DNA of 64,000 nt. Source: Pacificoceanicola sp048553275. Lineage in GTDB: Bacteria; Pseudomonadota; Alphaproteobacteria; Rhodobacterales; Rhodobacteraceae. Where the stretch lies: contig NZ_JBLZMW010000015.1 in NCBI RefSeq assembly GCF_048553275.1, positions 62,001-126,000 on the forward strand, read 5' to 3'. How positions within the stretch are numbered: position 1 is the first letter of the stretch; each line of letters starts with the position of its first letter. This document shows, piece by piece, positions 1 to 6,741 of the stretch. The notes under the pieces are model-generated. The model worked only from the letters and a program-made list of their open reading frames with translations, did not search any database and had not been told where the DNA came from. The translations under genes and the position numbers were made by a program.

Positions 1-929
1 GTCCCGACAAGGTCCGCGCCGCCCAGTTCCGCCATCAGCTTCAGCATCTTGGCCGCTGCCGCCTCATCCACCGGGCCCGCCGCCGGAATACCCTCGCGGA
101 ACCCGGCCTTGAGGTTTTCGAATTGTGCGTCGGTTTGCGCGTTCATCCGCGGCCGCAGCCGTGTCCATTCCTCCTCGGAAGACATCAGCAGGTCCTTGGC
201 ATCCCGCGACGCTGCCGCCAGCCCCTCGACCAATTCCGGGTTCTCGCGCAGCAGCGCGCCCCTGACCACATAGCCAAGCAATGGCGTCTGCGGATCAAGC
301 CCGAGCGCCGTGGCCGCCTCGTCCACCGTCACCAGCGGACGCATGCCCGCCGCTTCCATCTTGGCCAGGAAATGCCAGAAGTTGATCGCCCCCGCCAATT
401 CGCCGTTCAACGCGGTCTTGAAGATCAGCGGCGGCGCGCCAAAGACCTGTTCGGTCTCGGTCTTCAGATCCATGCCGAATTCCTGCTCCGCATAGGCCTG
501 AAGGATCAGCCAGCTTTTGTCGAGCGGCCCGCCCGCGATGCCGATTTTCTGTCCCTTGAGATCCGCAAGGCTCTGCGCCGTGCTGCCCTCCGGCACCATG
601 ACCGACCCAACCGCGCGGCTGTAGGGGATGAAGACAAAGTCCTTGCCAGCCGCCCGCTGCCGCGCGACCCAGAGCCAGTCGGAGACGATCACATCGGCCT
701 TGCCACCCTGAAACGCCACCTGCGCCGCAGAGCTGCCCGCAACGCCTTGCACCACGAGCTCAAAGCCATGCGCCTGGTCGAAGTCATTGTGCTGGATGCT
801 GTCCAACTCCCAGTTGACCGTGCCATATTGCAAGACGGCGGCCTTGAGCACCGGCATGTCCGCGAAGGCCGCGCCTGCGGTCAGCGCCAGCGCGGTTGCA
901 GCGCTCCCCAGCATTCTCATGAAGCTCAT
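1..929 (-). CDS. ABC transporter substrate-binding protein, NitT/TauT-like (3' end beyond window)
   Basis: Reading the minus strand from ATG at 929 gives 309 codons without a stop up to the window edge, so the C-terminus is missing. A GGGAGGAAA ribosome-binding site precedes this ATG; a second in-frame ATG lies at 920. The N-terminus is a signal peptide ending near AGAAFA. The mature part has the fold signature of NitT/TauT (SsuA/THI5-like) periplasmic binding proteins, including a stretch reading DLKGQKIGIAGGPLDKSW. The gene is divergent from a cytochrome c and a PQQ alcohol dehydrogenase; binding proteins of this general kind are often found with quinoprotein dehydrogenases. The ligand cannot be read from sequence. 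Any permease and ATPase would lie to the left of the window. Confidence 0.8.
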   Translation of the reverse strand, partial: MSFMRMLGSAATALALTAGAAFADMPVLKAAVLQYGTVNWELDSIQHNDFDQAHGFELVVQGVAGSSAAQVAFQGGKADVIVSDWLWVARQRAAGKDFVFIPYSRAVGSVMVPEGSTAQSLADLKGQKIGIAGGPLDKSWLILQAYAEQEFGMDLKTETEQVFGAPPLIFKTALNGELAGAINFWHFLAKMEAAGMRPLVTVDEAATALGLDPQTPLLGYVVRGALLRENPELVEGLAAASRDAKDLLMSSEEEWTRLRPRMNAQTDAQFENLKAGFREGIPAAGPVDEAAAAKMLKLMAELGGADLVG

Positions 930-1023
930 GGTTTTCCTCCCGAAGGGTTTGTTCGCCAGCAACAGTACCAGTGCCATGATCCCCTGATATACGACCAATG
1001 GACAGGGGCGACAGGGGCCAGCG

Positions 1024-1037
1024 TTGACATGGATCAA
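1024..1037. promoter_or_regulatory. Candidate FNR/DNR-type operator
   Basis: TTGACATGGATCAA matches the FNR/FixK/DNR consensus TTGAT-N4-ATCAA at nine of ten defined positions. It lies 56 bp upstream of the cytochrome c ATG in the divergent region shared with the substrate-binding protein. The first six bases also equal a sigma-70 -35 box, but I see no convincing -10 at the right distance. Confidence 0.4.
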
Positions 1038-1092
1038 GATGTTTGTCCCCGAGCGGCGTAGCCTTGCGGGCAGGTTACAAAAGGATAGACCC

Positions 1093-1497
1093 ATGCGCCT
1101 GCTCGCTCCCTGCATCACCGCCCTGCTCCTCGCGGCTCCCGCCTTCGCCGACAGCTTCGAGGAGGTGAAAGTCACCGCCGGCAAGACCTTGTTCGATGGC
1201 GAATGCCGCCGTTGCCATGCGGACAATGCTTCGGACCCCTCCTACGGGCCGCCATTGGAAAACGTGCTCTATCGCGCCGCTGGCAGCGTGCCGGATTACG
1301 ACTATTCGATTGCGCTGGAAGCCTCGGGGATCGTCTGGACCCCGGCGGCGTTGCGGGCCTGGATGGAAGACAACGACGGTTTCATGCCCGGCACCAAGAT
1401 GCGCCACGTGGGCATCGAGGATCGCACGGTGCAGGATTTCATCCTCGCCTACCTGTCCTCCATAAGCCCGCAGGACAACCGGCAGATCTCCAAATGA
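1093..1497 (+). CDS. Periplasmic class I cytochrome c
   Basis: A 134-residue protein with a signal peptide ending AAPAFA, a single haem c site CRRCH about residues 36-40, and a downstream FMPGTKM whose Met is the expected sixth ligand. Size and motif spacing fit a c-550/c2-like electron carrier. The ATG at 1093 is chosen because it begins directly at the signal peptide; an upstream start at 1024 would add a tail unrelated to any signal sequence. The next gene on the same strand is a PQQ alcohol dehydrogenase, so this is the likely electron acceptor for that enzyme (inference from synteny). A terminator-like hairpin follows, so the two may be separately transcribed. Confidence 0.88.
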   Translation: MRLLAPCITALLLAAPAFADSFEEVKVTAGKTLFDGECRRCHADNASDPSYGPPLENVLYRAAGSVPDYDYSIALEASGIVWTPAALRAWMEDNDGFMPGTKMRHVGIEDRTVQDFILAYLSSISPQDNRQISK

Positions 1498-1504
1498 TCG
1501 CGCG

Positions 1505-1533
1505 CCGCGCCCGGCCGGTTCGGGCGCGGTTTG
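1505..1533 (+). terminator. Rho-independent terminator after the cytochrome c gene
   Basis: A perfect 9-bp stem (CCGCGCCCG with CGGGCGCGG), 7-nt loop and short TTT run start 8 bp after the cytochrome stop codon. The short T run suggests partial termination. Confidence 0.6.
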
Positions 1534-1599
1534 CCCGGCGTGTCGCGCAATGCCGATTCCCCCGGCTCAGAAAAGCGAACCCCCTGTCAAGACCGAAAG

Positions 1600-1611
1600 G
1601 GTCGTACGACC
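1600..1611. promoter_or_regulatory. 12-bp perfect palindrome upstream of the PQQ alcohol dehydrogenase
   Basis: GGTCGTACGACC is a perfect palindrome in the 225-bp gap before the dehydrogenase, 111 bp upstream of its ATG. Its symmetry and position suggest a dimeric regulator site; the regulator is unknown. Confidence 0.35.
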
Positions 1612-1722
1612 TATGGCCCGTTCCGCGACACGGGCCTCTCCCTATAGGCTTCACGCAGTATTGATCCCCGCCGGGAAACACCCGCCACGGGGAGCACGAT
1701 GCGTGTTCACGGGAGGAGACAC

Positions 1723-3486
1723 ATGAACAAATTCGTCGCAGCCGTCACCCTGGCCCTGCTCGCCACCGGCGCCCAGGCGCAGGTGACAGAGGAGATGCTG
1801 GCAAACGATGCCACGATGACCAACCAGGTCGTCACCAATGGCATGGGCCGCCACCTTCAGCGCTATTCCCCGCTGGAGACCCTCAACAAGGACAACGTTC
1901 GCAATCTCGTCCCCGCCTGGGCCTTCAGCCTCGGCGGCGAGAAACAGCGCGGGCAGGAAACCCAACCGCTCGTCTATGATGGCATCATGTACATCACCGG
2001 CTCCTACAGCCGCCTTTACGCCATCGACGTCAAGACCGGCAAGGAAGTCTGGCAGTACGACGCCCGCCTGCCCGAAGGCATCCTGCCCTGCTGTGACGTG
2101 ATCAACCGCGGCGCGGCCATTCACGGCGACAAGGTGATCTTCGGTACGCTCGACGCCCGCCTCGTGGCGCTCGACCGCGCCACCGGCGACGTGATCTGGC
2201 GCGACAAGATCGCCGATTACAAGGCGGGCTACAGCTACACCGCCGCCCCGCTGATCGTTGGCGATCTGGTCATCACCGGCAACTCCGGCGGCGAATTCGG
2301 CATTGTCGGCGAAGTGCAGGCCCGCAACGTCGACAGCGGCGAGATCGTCTGGACCCGTCCGGTCATCGAAGGCCACATGGGCACGCTCAACGGCGAAGAG
2401 TCCACCATGACCGGCACGCTCAACGCCACATGGCCGGGTGATATGTGGAAGACCGGCGGCGGCGCCACCTGGCTGGGTGGCTCGTATGACGCGCGCACCG
2501 ACACCATCATCATGGGCACCGGAAACCCGGCCCCGTGGAACAGCCACCTGCGCGATGCCGGCACACCGACCGAAGGCAACACCGGCGACAACCTCTATGC
2601 CGCCAGCCGCCTTGGCCTCGACCCGGCCACCGGCGAGATCAAGTGGCACTTCCAGAGCACGCCGCGCGAAGGCTGGGACTATGACGGCGTCAACGAAGTG
2701 GTTGCCTATGACGACCGCGAGGGCAACATGCGGCTCGCCACTGCCGACCGCAACGGCTTCTTCTATGTGCTGAACGCCGAGGATGGCGGCTTTGTCGGGG
2801 CCACGCCCTTCGTCAAGGACATCACCTGGGCCTCCGGCATCGACGAGACCGGCCGCCCGATCTTCAACGAAGACAACCGCCCCGGCAATCCCGCCGACGC
2901 GGCCGATGGCAAGAAAGGCGATGTCGTCTTCTCCTCGCCCGGCTTCCTCGGGGGCAAGAACTGGATGCCGATGGCCTTCTCGCAGCGCACCGGCAACTTC
3001 TACGTGCCCTCCAACGAATGGGGCATGGACATCTGGAACGAGCCCGTCTCCTACAAGAAGGGCGCGGCCTACCTCGGCTCCGGCTTCACCATCAAGCCGA
3101 ACTACGAAGACCACATCGGCAGCCTGAAGGCGATCGACCCCGATACGCTCGAAGTGCTCTGGGACGTGCAGAACGAGGCCCCGCTCTGGGGCGGCGTGAT
3201 GACCACCGCGGGCGGTCTCGTGTTCTACGGCACGCCCGAAGGTGAGTTCGTCGCGCTCGATGACGAGACCGGCGAAAAGCTGTGGTCCTTCCAGACCGGC
3301 TCCGGCATTGTCGGCCAGCCGATCACCTGGGAGCAGGATGGCGAGCAGTATGTCTCGATCATCTCCGGCTGGGGCGGCGCGGTTCCGCTCTGGGGCGGCG
3401 AAGTGGCCAAGAAAGTGTCCTACCTGAACCAGGGCGGCACCCTCTGGACCTTCCGCCTGCCCAAGGAACTGGCCTCGGCCAACTGA
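1723..3486 (+). CDS. PQQ-dependent alcohol dehydrogenase, lanthanide-type (XoxF/ExaF-like)
   Basis: A 587-residue periplasmic quinoprotein of the methanol/ethanol dehydrogenase family, oxidising alcohols and passing electrons to cytochrome c. The ATG at 1723 has a GGGAGGAGA site 5 bp upstream and starts a signal peptide ending GAQAQ; another ATG 24 bp upstream lacks this. Visible hallmarks are the vicinal disulphide Cys123-Cys124, Glu191 and Asn268 as metal ligands, and catalytic Asp319 within WDYDGVNE. Asp321, two residues after the catalytic Asp, is the extra acidic ligand that in XoxF, ExaF and PedH marks rare-earth-dependent enzymes; calcium enzymes have Ala or Ser there. The motifs GDMWKTGGGATW and TGNPAPWN look closer to ExaF/PedH than to MxaF. 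No PQQ biosynthesis genes occur in the window. Substrate preference is not resolvable here. Confidence 0.92.
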   Translation: MNKFVAAVTLALLATGAQAQVTEEMLANDATMTNQVVTNGMGRHLQRYSPLETLNKDNVRNLVPAWAFSLGGEKQRGQETQPLVYDGIMYITGSYSRLYAIDVKTGKEVWQYDARLPEGILPCCDVINRGAAIHGDKVIFGTLDARLVALDRATGDVIWRDKIADYKAGYSYTAAPLIVGDLVITGNSGGEFGIVGEVQARNVDSGEIVWTRPVIEGHMGTLNGEESTMTGTLNATWPGDMWKTGGGATWLGGSYDARTDTIIMGTGNPAPWNSHLRDAGTPTEGNTGDNLYAASRLGLDPATGEIKWHFQSTPREGWDYDGVNEVVAYDDREGNMRLATADRNGFFYVLNAEDGGFVGATPFVKDITWASGIDETGRPIFNEDNRPGNPADAADGKKGDVVFSSPGFLGGKNWMPMAFSQRTGNFYVPSNEWGMDIWNEPVSYKKGAAYLGSGFTIKPNYEDHIGSLKAIDPDTLEVLWDVQNEAPLWGGVMTTAGGLVFYGTPEGEFVALDDETGEKLWSFQTGSGIVGQPITWEQDGEQYVSIISGWGGAVPLWGGEVAKKVSYLNQGGTLWTFRLPKELASAN

Positions 3487-3510
3487 TCCCGAGGATCGGC
3501 TTTGACAGGA

Positions 3511-3540
3511 ACGCCCGGGGCATGGCTCCGGGCGTTTCTC
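3511..3540 (+). terminator. Terminator of the PQQ alcohol dehydrogenase gene
   Basis: 8-bp stem ACGCCCGG / CCGGGCGT with a 9-nt loop, followed by TTCTCTT, 24 bp after the stop codon. Confidence 0.7.
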
Positions 3541-3688
3541 TTGCCAAAGGGAGATACCGGCGCAAACTGGGCAAAAACCGCATGAAAGCGCGCTCAGCGC
3601 GGGCTATTGAGGCCCAAAACCGGACTTTGTTAACCCCCCTGCCGCTGCAAATGTGCAAACCCTCCGGGGCCGGAGTTTGCAAACCGCG

Positions 3689-3720
3689 TTTTGTACCAAA
3701 CTCGGCCCGAATCGTACCAA
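3689..3720 (+). repeat. 32-bp intergenic repeat, copy 1
   Basis: The element begins TTTTGTACCAAACTCGGC and ends GAATCGTACCAA. The reverse complement of 41042-41073 matches it at 30 of 32 positions. Each copy contains two direct GTACCAA blocks whose starts are 21 bp apart, about two helical turns, which looks like a protein-binding arrangement. Function unknown. Confidence 0.75.
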
Positions 3721-3936
3721 CTTCATAAAGATCCGGTAAATCGCGCCTTTACCTTTCGTTCACCCGGCGCGAACCCGTTACCAAACCCTTTCCAAAACGC
3801 TGGCAAAGCCCACCGGGCGTTGCGTTCACACGCCCGCGCGCCGCTGCAACAGCGCCTTAACCCGGCGCGCCCCGCCCCGAATTCAATACAAAATAAACGG
3901 TTCAGGGCCGCTCGAAACACCGGGCCAAAGGCGCGT

Positions 3937-5487
3937 TCACCGCGCCTTGAACAGCCCGCCAAGGATGCCCCGCACGATGCGCCGACCGGTGGTGCCGGTC
4001 AGCTCCTTCACCACCATGTCCTGCATCTGCTCGCCGAAGCTCTTGCTCTGCCGCGTGCGCCGCACCGGCTTGGACGACGAACGCCCGACCCGCGTGCCGG
4101 AATAGCGCCGCCCGGCGCTGTATTCGCGGGCCGCCGCCTCCTGCTGCTCTTCCTCGGCTTCGGCCGCCTCCGCCGCCCTGGCCGCGTCCTCGGCACGCTG
4201 TTTCAGCATCTCGAAGGCGGACTCACGGTCCAGCCGGGTCTCGTACTTTCCGGCCAGTGCCGAGGCCCCCATGACACCCCCGCGCTCAGCGGGCAGAATC
4301 GGGCCAAGCTGCGACGATGGTGGCCGGACAAGCGTCCGCTGCGCCATGCCCGGCACGCCCTTTTTCTGCAGCATGGACGTCACCGCCTCGCCGACACCCA
4401 CCTCCCGGATCGCCGCTTCGATGTCGAAGGCGGGGTTCTCGCGATAGGTCTCCGCCGCCATCCGCAGCGCCTTGCGATCCCGCGCCGTAAAGGCGCGCAG
4501 CGCGTGCTGCACCCGGTTGCCAAGCTGGCCAAGGATGTCTTCGGGAATGTCGTCGGGGTTTTGCGTGATGAAATAGACGCCGACGCCCTTGGAGCGGATC
4601 AGACGCGCCACCTGTTCGACCTTGTCGATCAGGGCCTTGGGCGCGTCATCAAACAGCAAATGTGCCTCATCAAAGAAGAAAACCAGCTTCGGCTTGTCCG
4701 GATCGCCGACCTCGGGCAGCTCCTCGAACAGCTCCGACAAGAGCCAGAGAAGGAAGGTCGCATAGAGGCGCGGGCTCTGCATCAGCGTGTCGGCGGCCAG
4801 GATATTCACCTGCCCGCGCCCCTCCGCATCGACCCGCATCAGATCACTCAACTCCAGCGCCGGCTCCCCGAAGAGCGCCGCACCGCCCTGATTTTCCAGC
4901 ACCAGAAGCCGCCGCTGGATCGCCCCGACGCTCGCGGTCGAGATATTGCCATAGCGCAGGCCGAGGCTCGCGCGGTTCTCCCCGACCCAGACCAGCATGG
5001 CCTGCAGATCGCTCAGATCGAGCAGCGGGAGCCCCTCTTCATCGGCGGCCCGGAAGGCAATGTTCAAAACCCCCTCCTGCGCCTCCGACAGCTCCAGCAG
5101 CCGCGCCAGAAGCAGCGGTCCCATCTCCGACACCGTTGTGCGCACCGGGTGCCCCTGCTGCCCGAAGAGGTCCCAGAAGGTCACCGGAAAGGCCTCGTAG
5201 GTGAAATCGTCAAAGCCAATCGTGGCGTTGCGCTCCATGAACGGGGCATGCAGCTTGCCTGCGGGATCGCCGGCCTTGGCCATGCCGGACAGATCGCCCT
5301 TGACGTCCGCCATGAAGACCGGGACCCCGGCCTTGCAAAAGCCTTCGGCGAGGATTTGCAGCGTCACCGTCTTACCGGTCCCCGTTGCCCCCGCAACCAG
5401 CCCGTGGCGGTTGGCATATTTCAGTGTCAAATGCTGCGTCTCGCCGTAATCCGGCCCACCGCCGCCGACGAAAATTCCGTCCGTCAT
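3937..5487 (-). CDS. HerA-like P-loop ATPase of the DUF853 family
   Basis: A 516-residue protein starting at ATG 5487 (MTDGIFVGG) with a GGAGAA site upstream; an in-frame ATG 63 bp further upstream adds an unlikely tail. It carries a Walker A motif GATGTGKT about residues 31-38, a Walker B region LVFFFDEAHLLF, and a charged, Ala/Glu-rich, Arg-rich C-terminal region. This is the DUF853/YjgR family related to HerA/FtsK DNA-translocating ATPases; its cellular role is undefined. It is transcribed alone, convergent with the PQQ dehydrogenase. The C-terminal region is low-complexity and could be a flexible linker or nucleic-acid-binding tail. Confidence 0.88.
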   Translation of the reverse strand: MTDGIFVGGGGPDYGETQHLTLKYANRHGLVAGATGTGKTVTLQILAEGFCKAGVPVFMADVKGDLSGMAKAGDPAGKLHAPFMERNATIGFDDFTYEAFPVTFWDLFGQQGHPVRTTVSEMGPLLLARLLELSEAQEGVLNIAFRAADEEGLPLLDLSDLQAMLVWVGENRASLGLRYGNISTASVGAIQRRLLVLENQGGAALFGEPALELSDLMRVDAEGRGQVNILAADTLMQSPRLYATFLLWLLSELFEELPEVGDPDKPKLVFFFDEAHLLFDDAPKALIDKVEQVARLIRSKGVGVYFITQNPDDIPEDILGQLGNRVQHALRAFTARDRKALRMAAETYRENPAFDIEAAIREVGVGEAVTSMLQKKGVPGMAQRTLVRPPSSQLGPILPAERGGVMGASALAGKYETRLDRESAFEMLKQRAEDAARAAEAAEAEEEQQEAAAREYSAGRRYSGTRVGRSSSKPVRRTRQSKSFGEQMQDMVVKELTGTTGRRIVRGILGGLFKAR

Positions 5488-5553
5488 TTGCTGTTCTCCC
5501 CGCGTGTTCGCCCGAACATACATCCTTAACCATTTGATGCGATAGTCCAATTG

Positions 5554-5633
5554 CCCGGGATGACATGTCCTCTCCTATTCCGGGTAAACTTCCTCCCTGT
5601 CAGACTGACCGCGCCCTCGGGCGCGGTTTTTTT
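5554..5633 (+). ncRNA. Candidate small RNA with C-rich, anti-Shine-Dalgarno-like motifs
   Basis: A 7-bp stem (5554-5560 with 5578-5584, one G-U pair) exposes a loop containing CCTCTCC. A single-stranded stretch with CTTCCTCCC follows, then a strong terminator (5608-5633). Pyrimidine-rich CCUCC motifs in front of a terminator hairpin resemble the cuckoo/CcsR and alpha-r14 small RNAs of Rhodobacterales and rhizobia. No clear promoter was identified, so the 5' end is uncertain. Confidence 0.35.
5608..5633 (+). terminator. Strong rho-independent terminator without an upstream protein gene
   Basis: Stem ACCGCGCC / GGCGCGGT with tetraloop CTCG, then TTTTTTCTTC. Confidence 0.8.
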
Positions 5634-5728
5634 CTTCGGGGTGGACAGATGCGCACGGTCTTGGCGCCCCGAGGGGCAAGACCCTGGTAACCTTTTGCGC
5701 AGAGACGGATTTTCCCAAAAAATCACTG

Positions 5729-5757
5729 TTGACCGATGCCTCTGGTTTTCGTAGCGT
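5729..5757 (+). promoter_or_regulatory. Candidate sigma-70 promoter of a small RNA
   Basis: TTGACC (5729-5734), a 17-bp spacer and TAGCGT (5752-5757). Transcription would start near 5764. Confidence 0.4.
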
Positions 5758-5763
5758 TCCGAT

Positions 5764-5836
5764 CAATGAAAAGTCGGCCAGTCCGACAGGGAGTGAAACG
5801 AAAGGGGGCCTGTGCAGGCCCCTTTTCAATTTTTCA
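5764..5836 (+). ncRNA. Candidate small RNA of about 73 nt
   Basis: A promoter-like pair ends just upstream and a 10-bp terminator stem with T-rich tail closes the region. Between them is a 5-bp hairpin (GTCGG 5773-5777 with CCGAC 5783-5787) and no open reading frame with a ribosome-binding site. The layout hairpin, linker, terminator is typical of bacterial trans-acting RNAs. No known family recognised. Confidence 0.4.
5801..5836 (+). terminator. Rho-independent terminator upstream of the IalB-family gene
   Basis: 10-bp stem AAAGGGGGCC / GGCCCCTTTT (one G-U pair), 6-nt loop, followed by CAATTTTT. Confidence 0.75.
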
Positions 5837-5978
5837 AAGATATTCAATTGCTTGTATCGGCTGTCTTCCAGCATTTTTTCGCCCGCTGACGGGAAAGTCA
5901 GGAAATTCCGCCCTGACACTGCCCGCGGGACATGCTAAGCGAACAGGCAACCATAAAAGAGGATTTCAGAGGACTTCC

Positions 5979-6614
5979 ATGAAACGATCCATTCTTCTTC
6001 TGTCTCTGCTTGCCGCGCTTGGCGCCGCCCCCGCACTGGCCCAGGACAGCACCGAGGCGCCCGCAGCGGATGCCCCGGCGGACGCACCGGCAGGCGGCTC
6101 GAACATTGGTGGTGCCCTCGATCTGGGCGAAGACGCCAACGCCGCCCCGGTCGATCCCAACCAGCCGGAAACCTACATCAAAGAGACGTTCAACGACTGG
6201 TCCCTGCAGTGCCTGAAGGTCGAAGGCAGCGAAGACGTCTGCCAGATGTACCAGTTGCTGCAGGACCCGAATGGCGCCTCCGTCGCCGAAGTCAGCATCT
6301 TCCGTCTCAACAACGGCGGCCGCGCCGTGGCCGGTGGCACATTCGTGGTGCCGCTTGAAACATTGCTGACGCAAAAACTGATGGTTGCGGTCGATGGCGG
6401 CCAGGCCCGCCGCTACGATTACAGCTTCTGCGCCCCGGTCGGCTGCTATGCGCGCGTTGGGTTTACCCAAGAGGACATAAACCGCTTCAAAGCCGGCGCC
6501 TCCGCCACCGTCACCCTCGTCCCCGCGCTTGCGCCGGATCAGAAGGTGGAGATCAAGATGTCGCTGAGCGGCTTCACCGCAGCCTATGAGCAATCTTCGG
6601 CGCTTAACCAATAA
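5979..6614 (+). CDS. Invasion-associated locus B (IalB) family exported protein
   Basis: A 211-residue protein with a signal peptide (MKRSILLLSLLAALGAAPALA), an Ala/Asp/Pro-rich linker to about residue 55, then the IalB domain with FNDWSLQCLKV, a Cys in EDVCQMYQ and a pair in SFCAPVGCYARVGF. The paired cysteines fit periplasmic disulphides. IalB-family proteins are widespread in alphaproteobacteria and, outside Bartonella, have no proven role in invasion. ATG 5979 begins the signal peptide directly after an AGAGGA site. The gene is monocistronic, with a terminator before and after it. Confidence 0.88.
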   Translation: MKRSILLLSLLAALGAAPALAQDSTEAPAADAPADAPAGGSNIGGALDLGEDANAAPVDPNQPETYIKETFNDWSLQCLKVEGSEDVCQMYQLLQDPNGASVAEVSIFRLNNGGRAVAGGTFVVPLETLLTQKLMVAVDGGQARRYDYSFCAPVGCYARVGFTQEDINRFKAGASATVTLVPALAPDQKVEIKMSLSGFTAAYEQSSALNQ

Positions 6615-6635
6615 TCGCAGGTCACACAGACCATC

Positions 6636-6671
6636 AAAGCCCCCGCAGCCTGCGCTGTCCGGGGGCTTTTT
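6636..6671 (+). terminator. Terminator of the IalB-family gene
   Basis: Stem AAAGCCCCC / GGGGGCTTT with a 16-nt loop and TTTTT tail, 22 bp after the stop. Confidence 0.85.
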
Positions 6672-6741
6672 CGTGGGGATCGGGATGCTTGGTTAAAGTG
6701 CCACGGCCCGCATACCGCCCGAAACAGGTGCATTCCGGTGA

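Larger units (their letters stand above)
3487..3936. other. Convergent intergenic region with hairpins and a 32-bp repeat
   Basis: 450 bp between the 3' ends of the PQQ dehydrogenase and the HerA-like gene. It holds a terminator (3511-3540), an imperfect inverted repeat (3654-3681) and one copy of a 32-bp element (3689-3720) that recurs inverted near 41.05 kb. No credible gene was seen: the open frames crossing it lack ribosome-binding sites and protein-like composition. Confidence 0.7.
5488..5978. other. Non-coding region with two terminator hairpins
   Basis: 491 bp between the divergently placed HerA-like gene and the IalB-family gene. Two rho-independent terminators on the plus strand (5608-5633 and 5801-5836) with no protein gene before either one point to two short non-coding transcripts, listed separately. 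The remainder, 5837-5978, should contain the promoter and leader of the IalB-family gene. Confidence 0.6.

Noticed and set aside
5729..5830. tRNA-like fold in the small-RNA candidate
   Set aside because: The stems do not make a cloverleaf, and no T-arm GTTCNANNC box is present.
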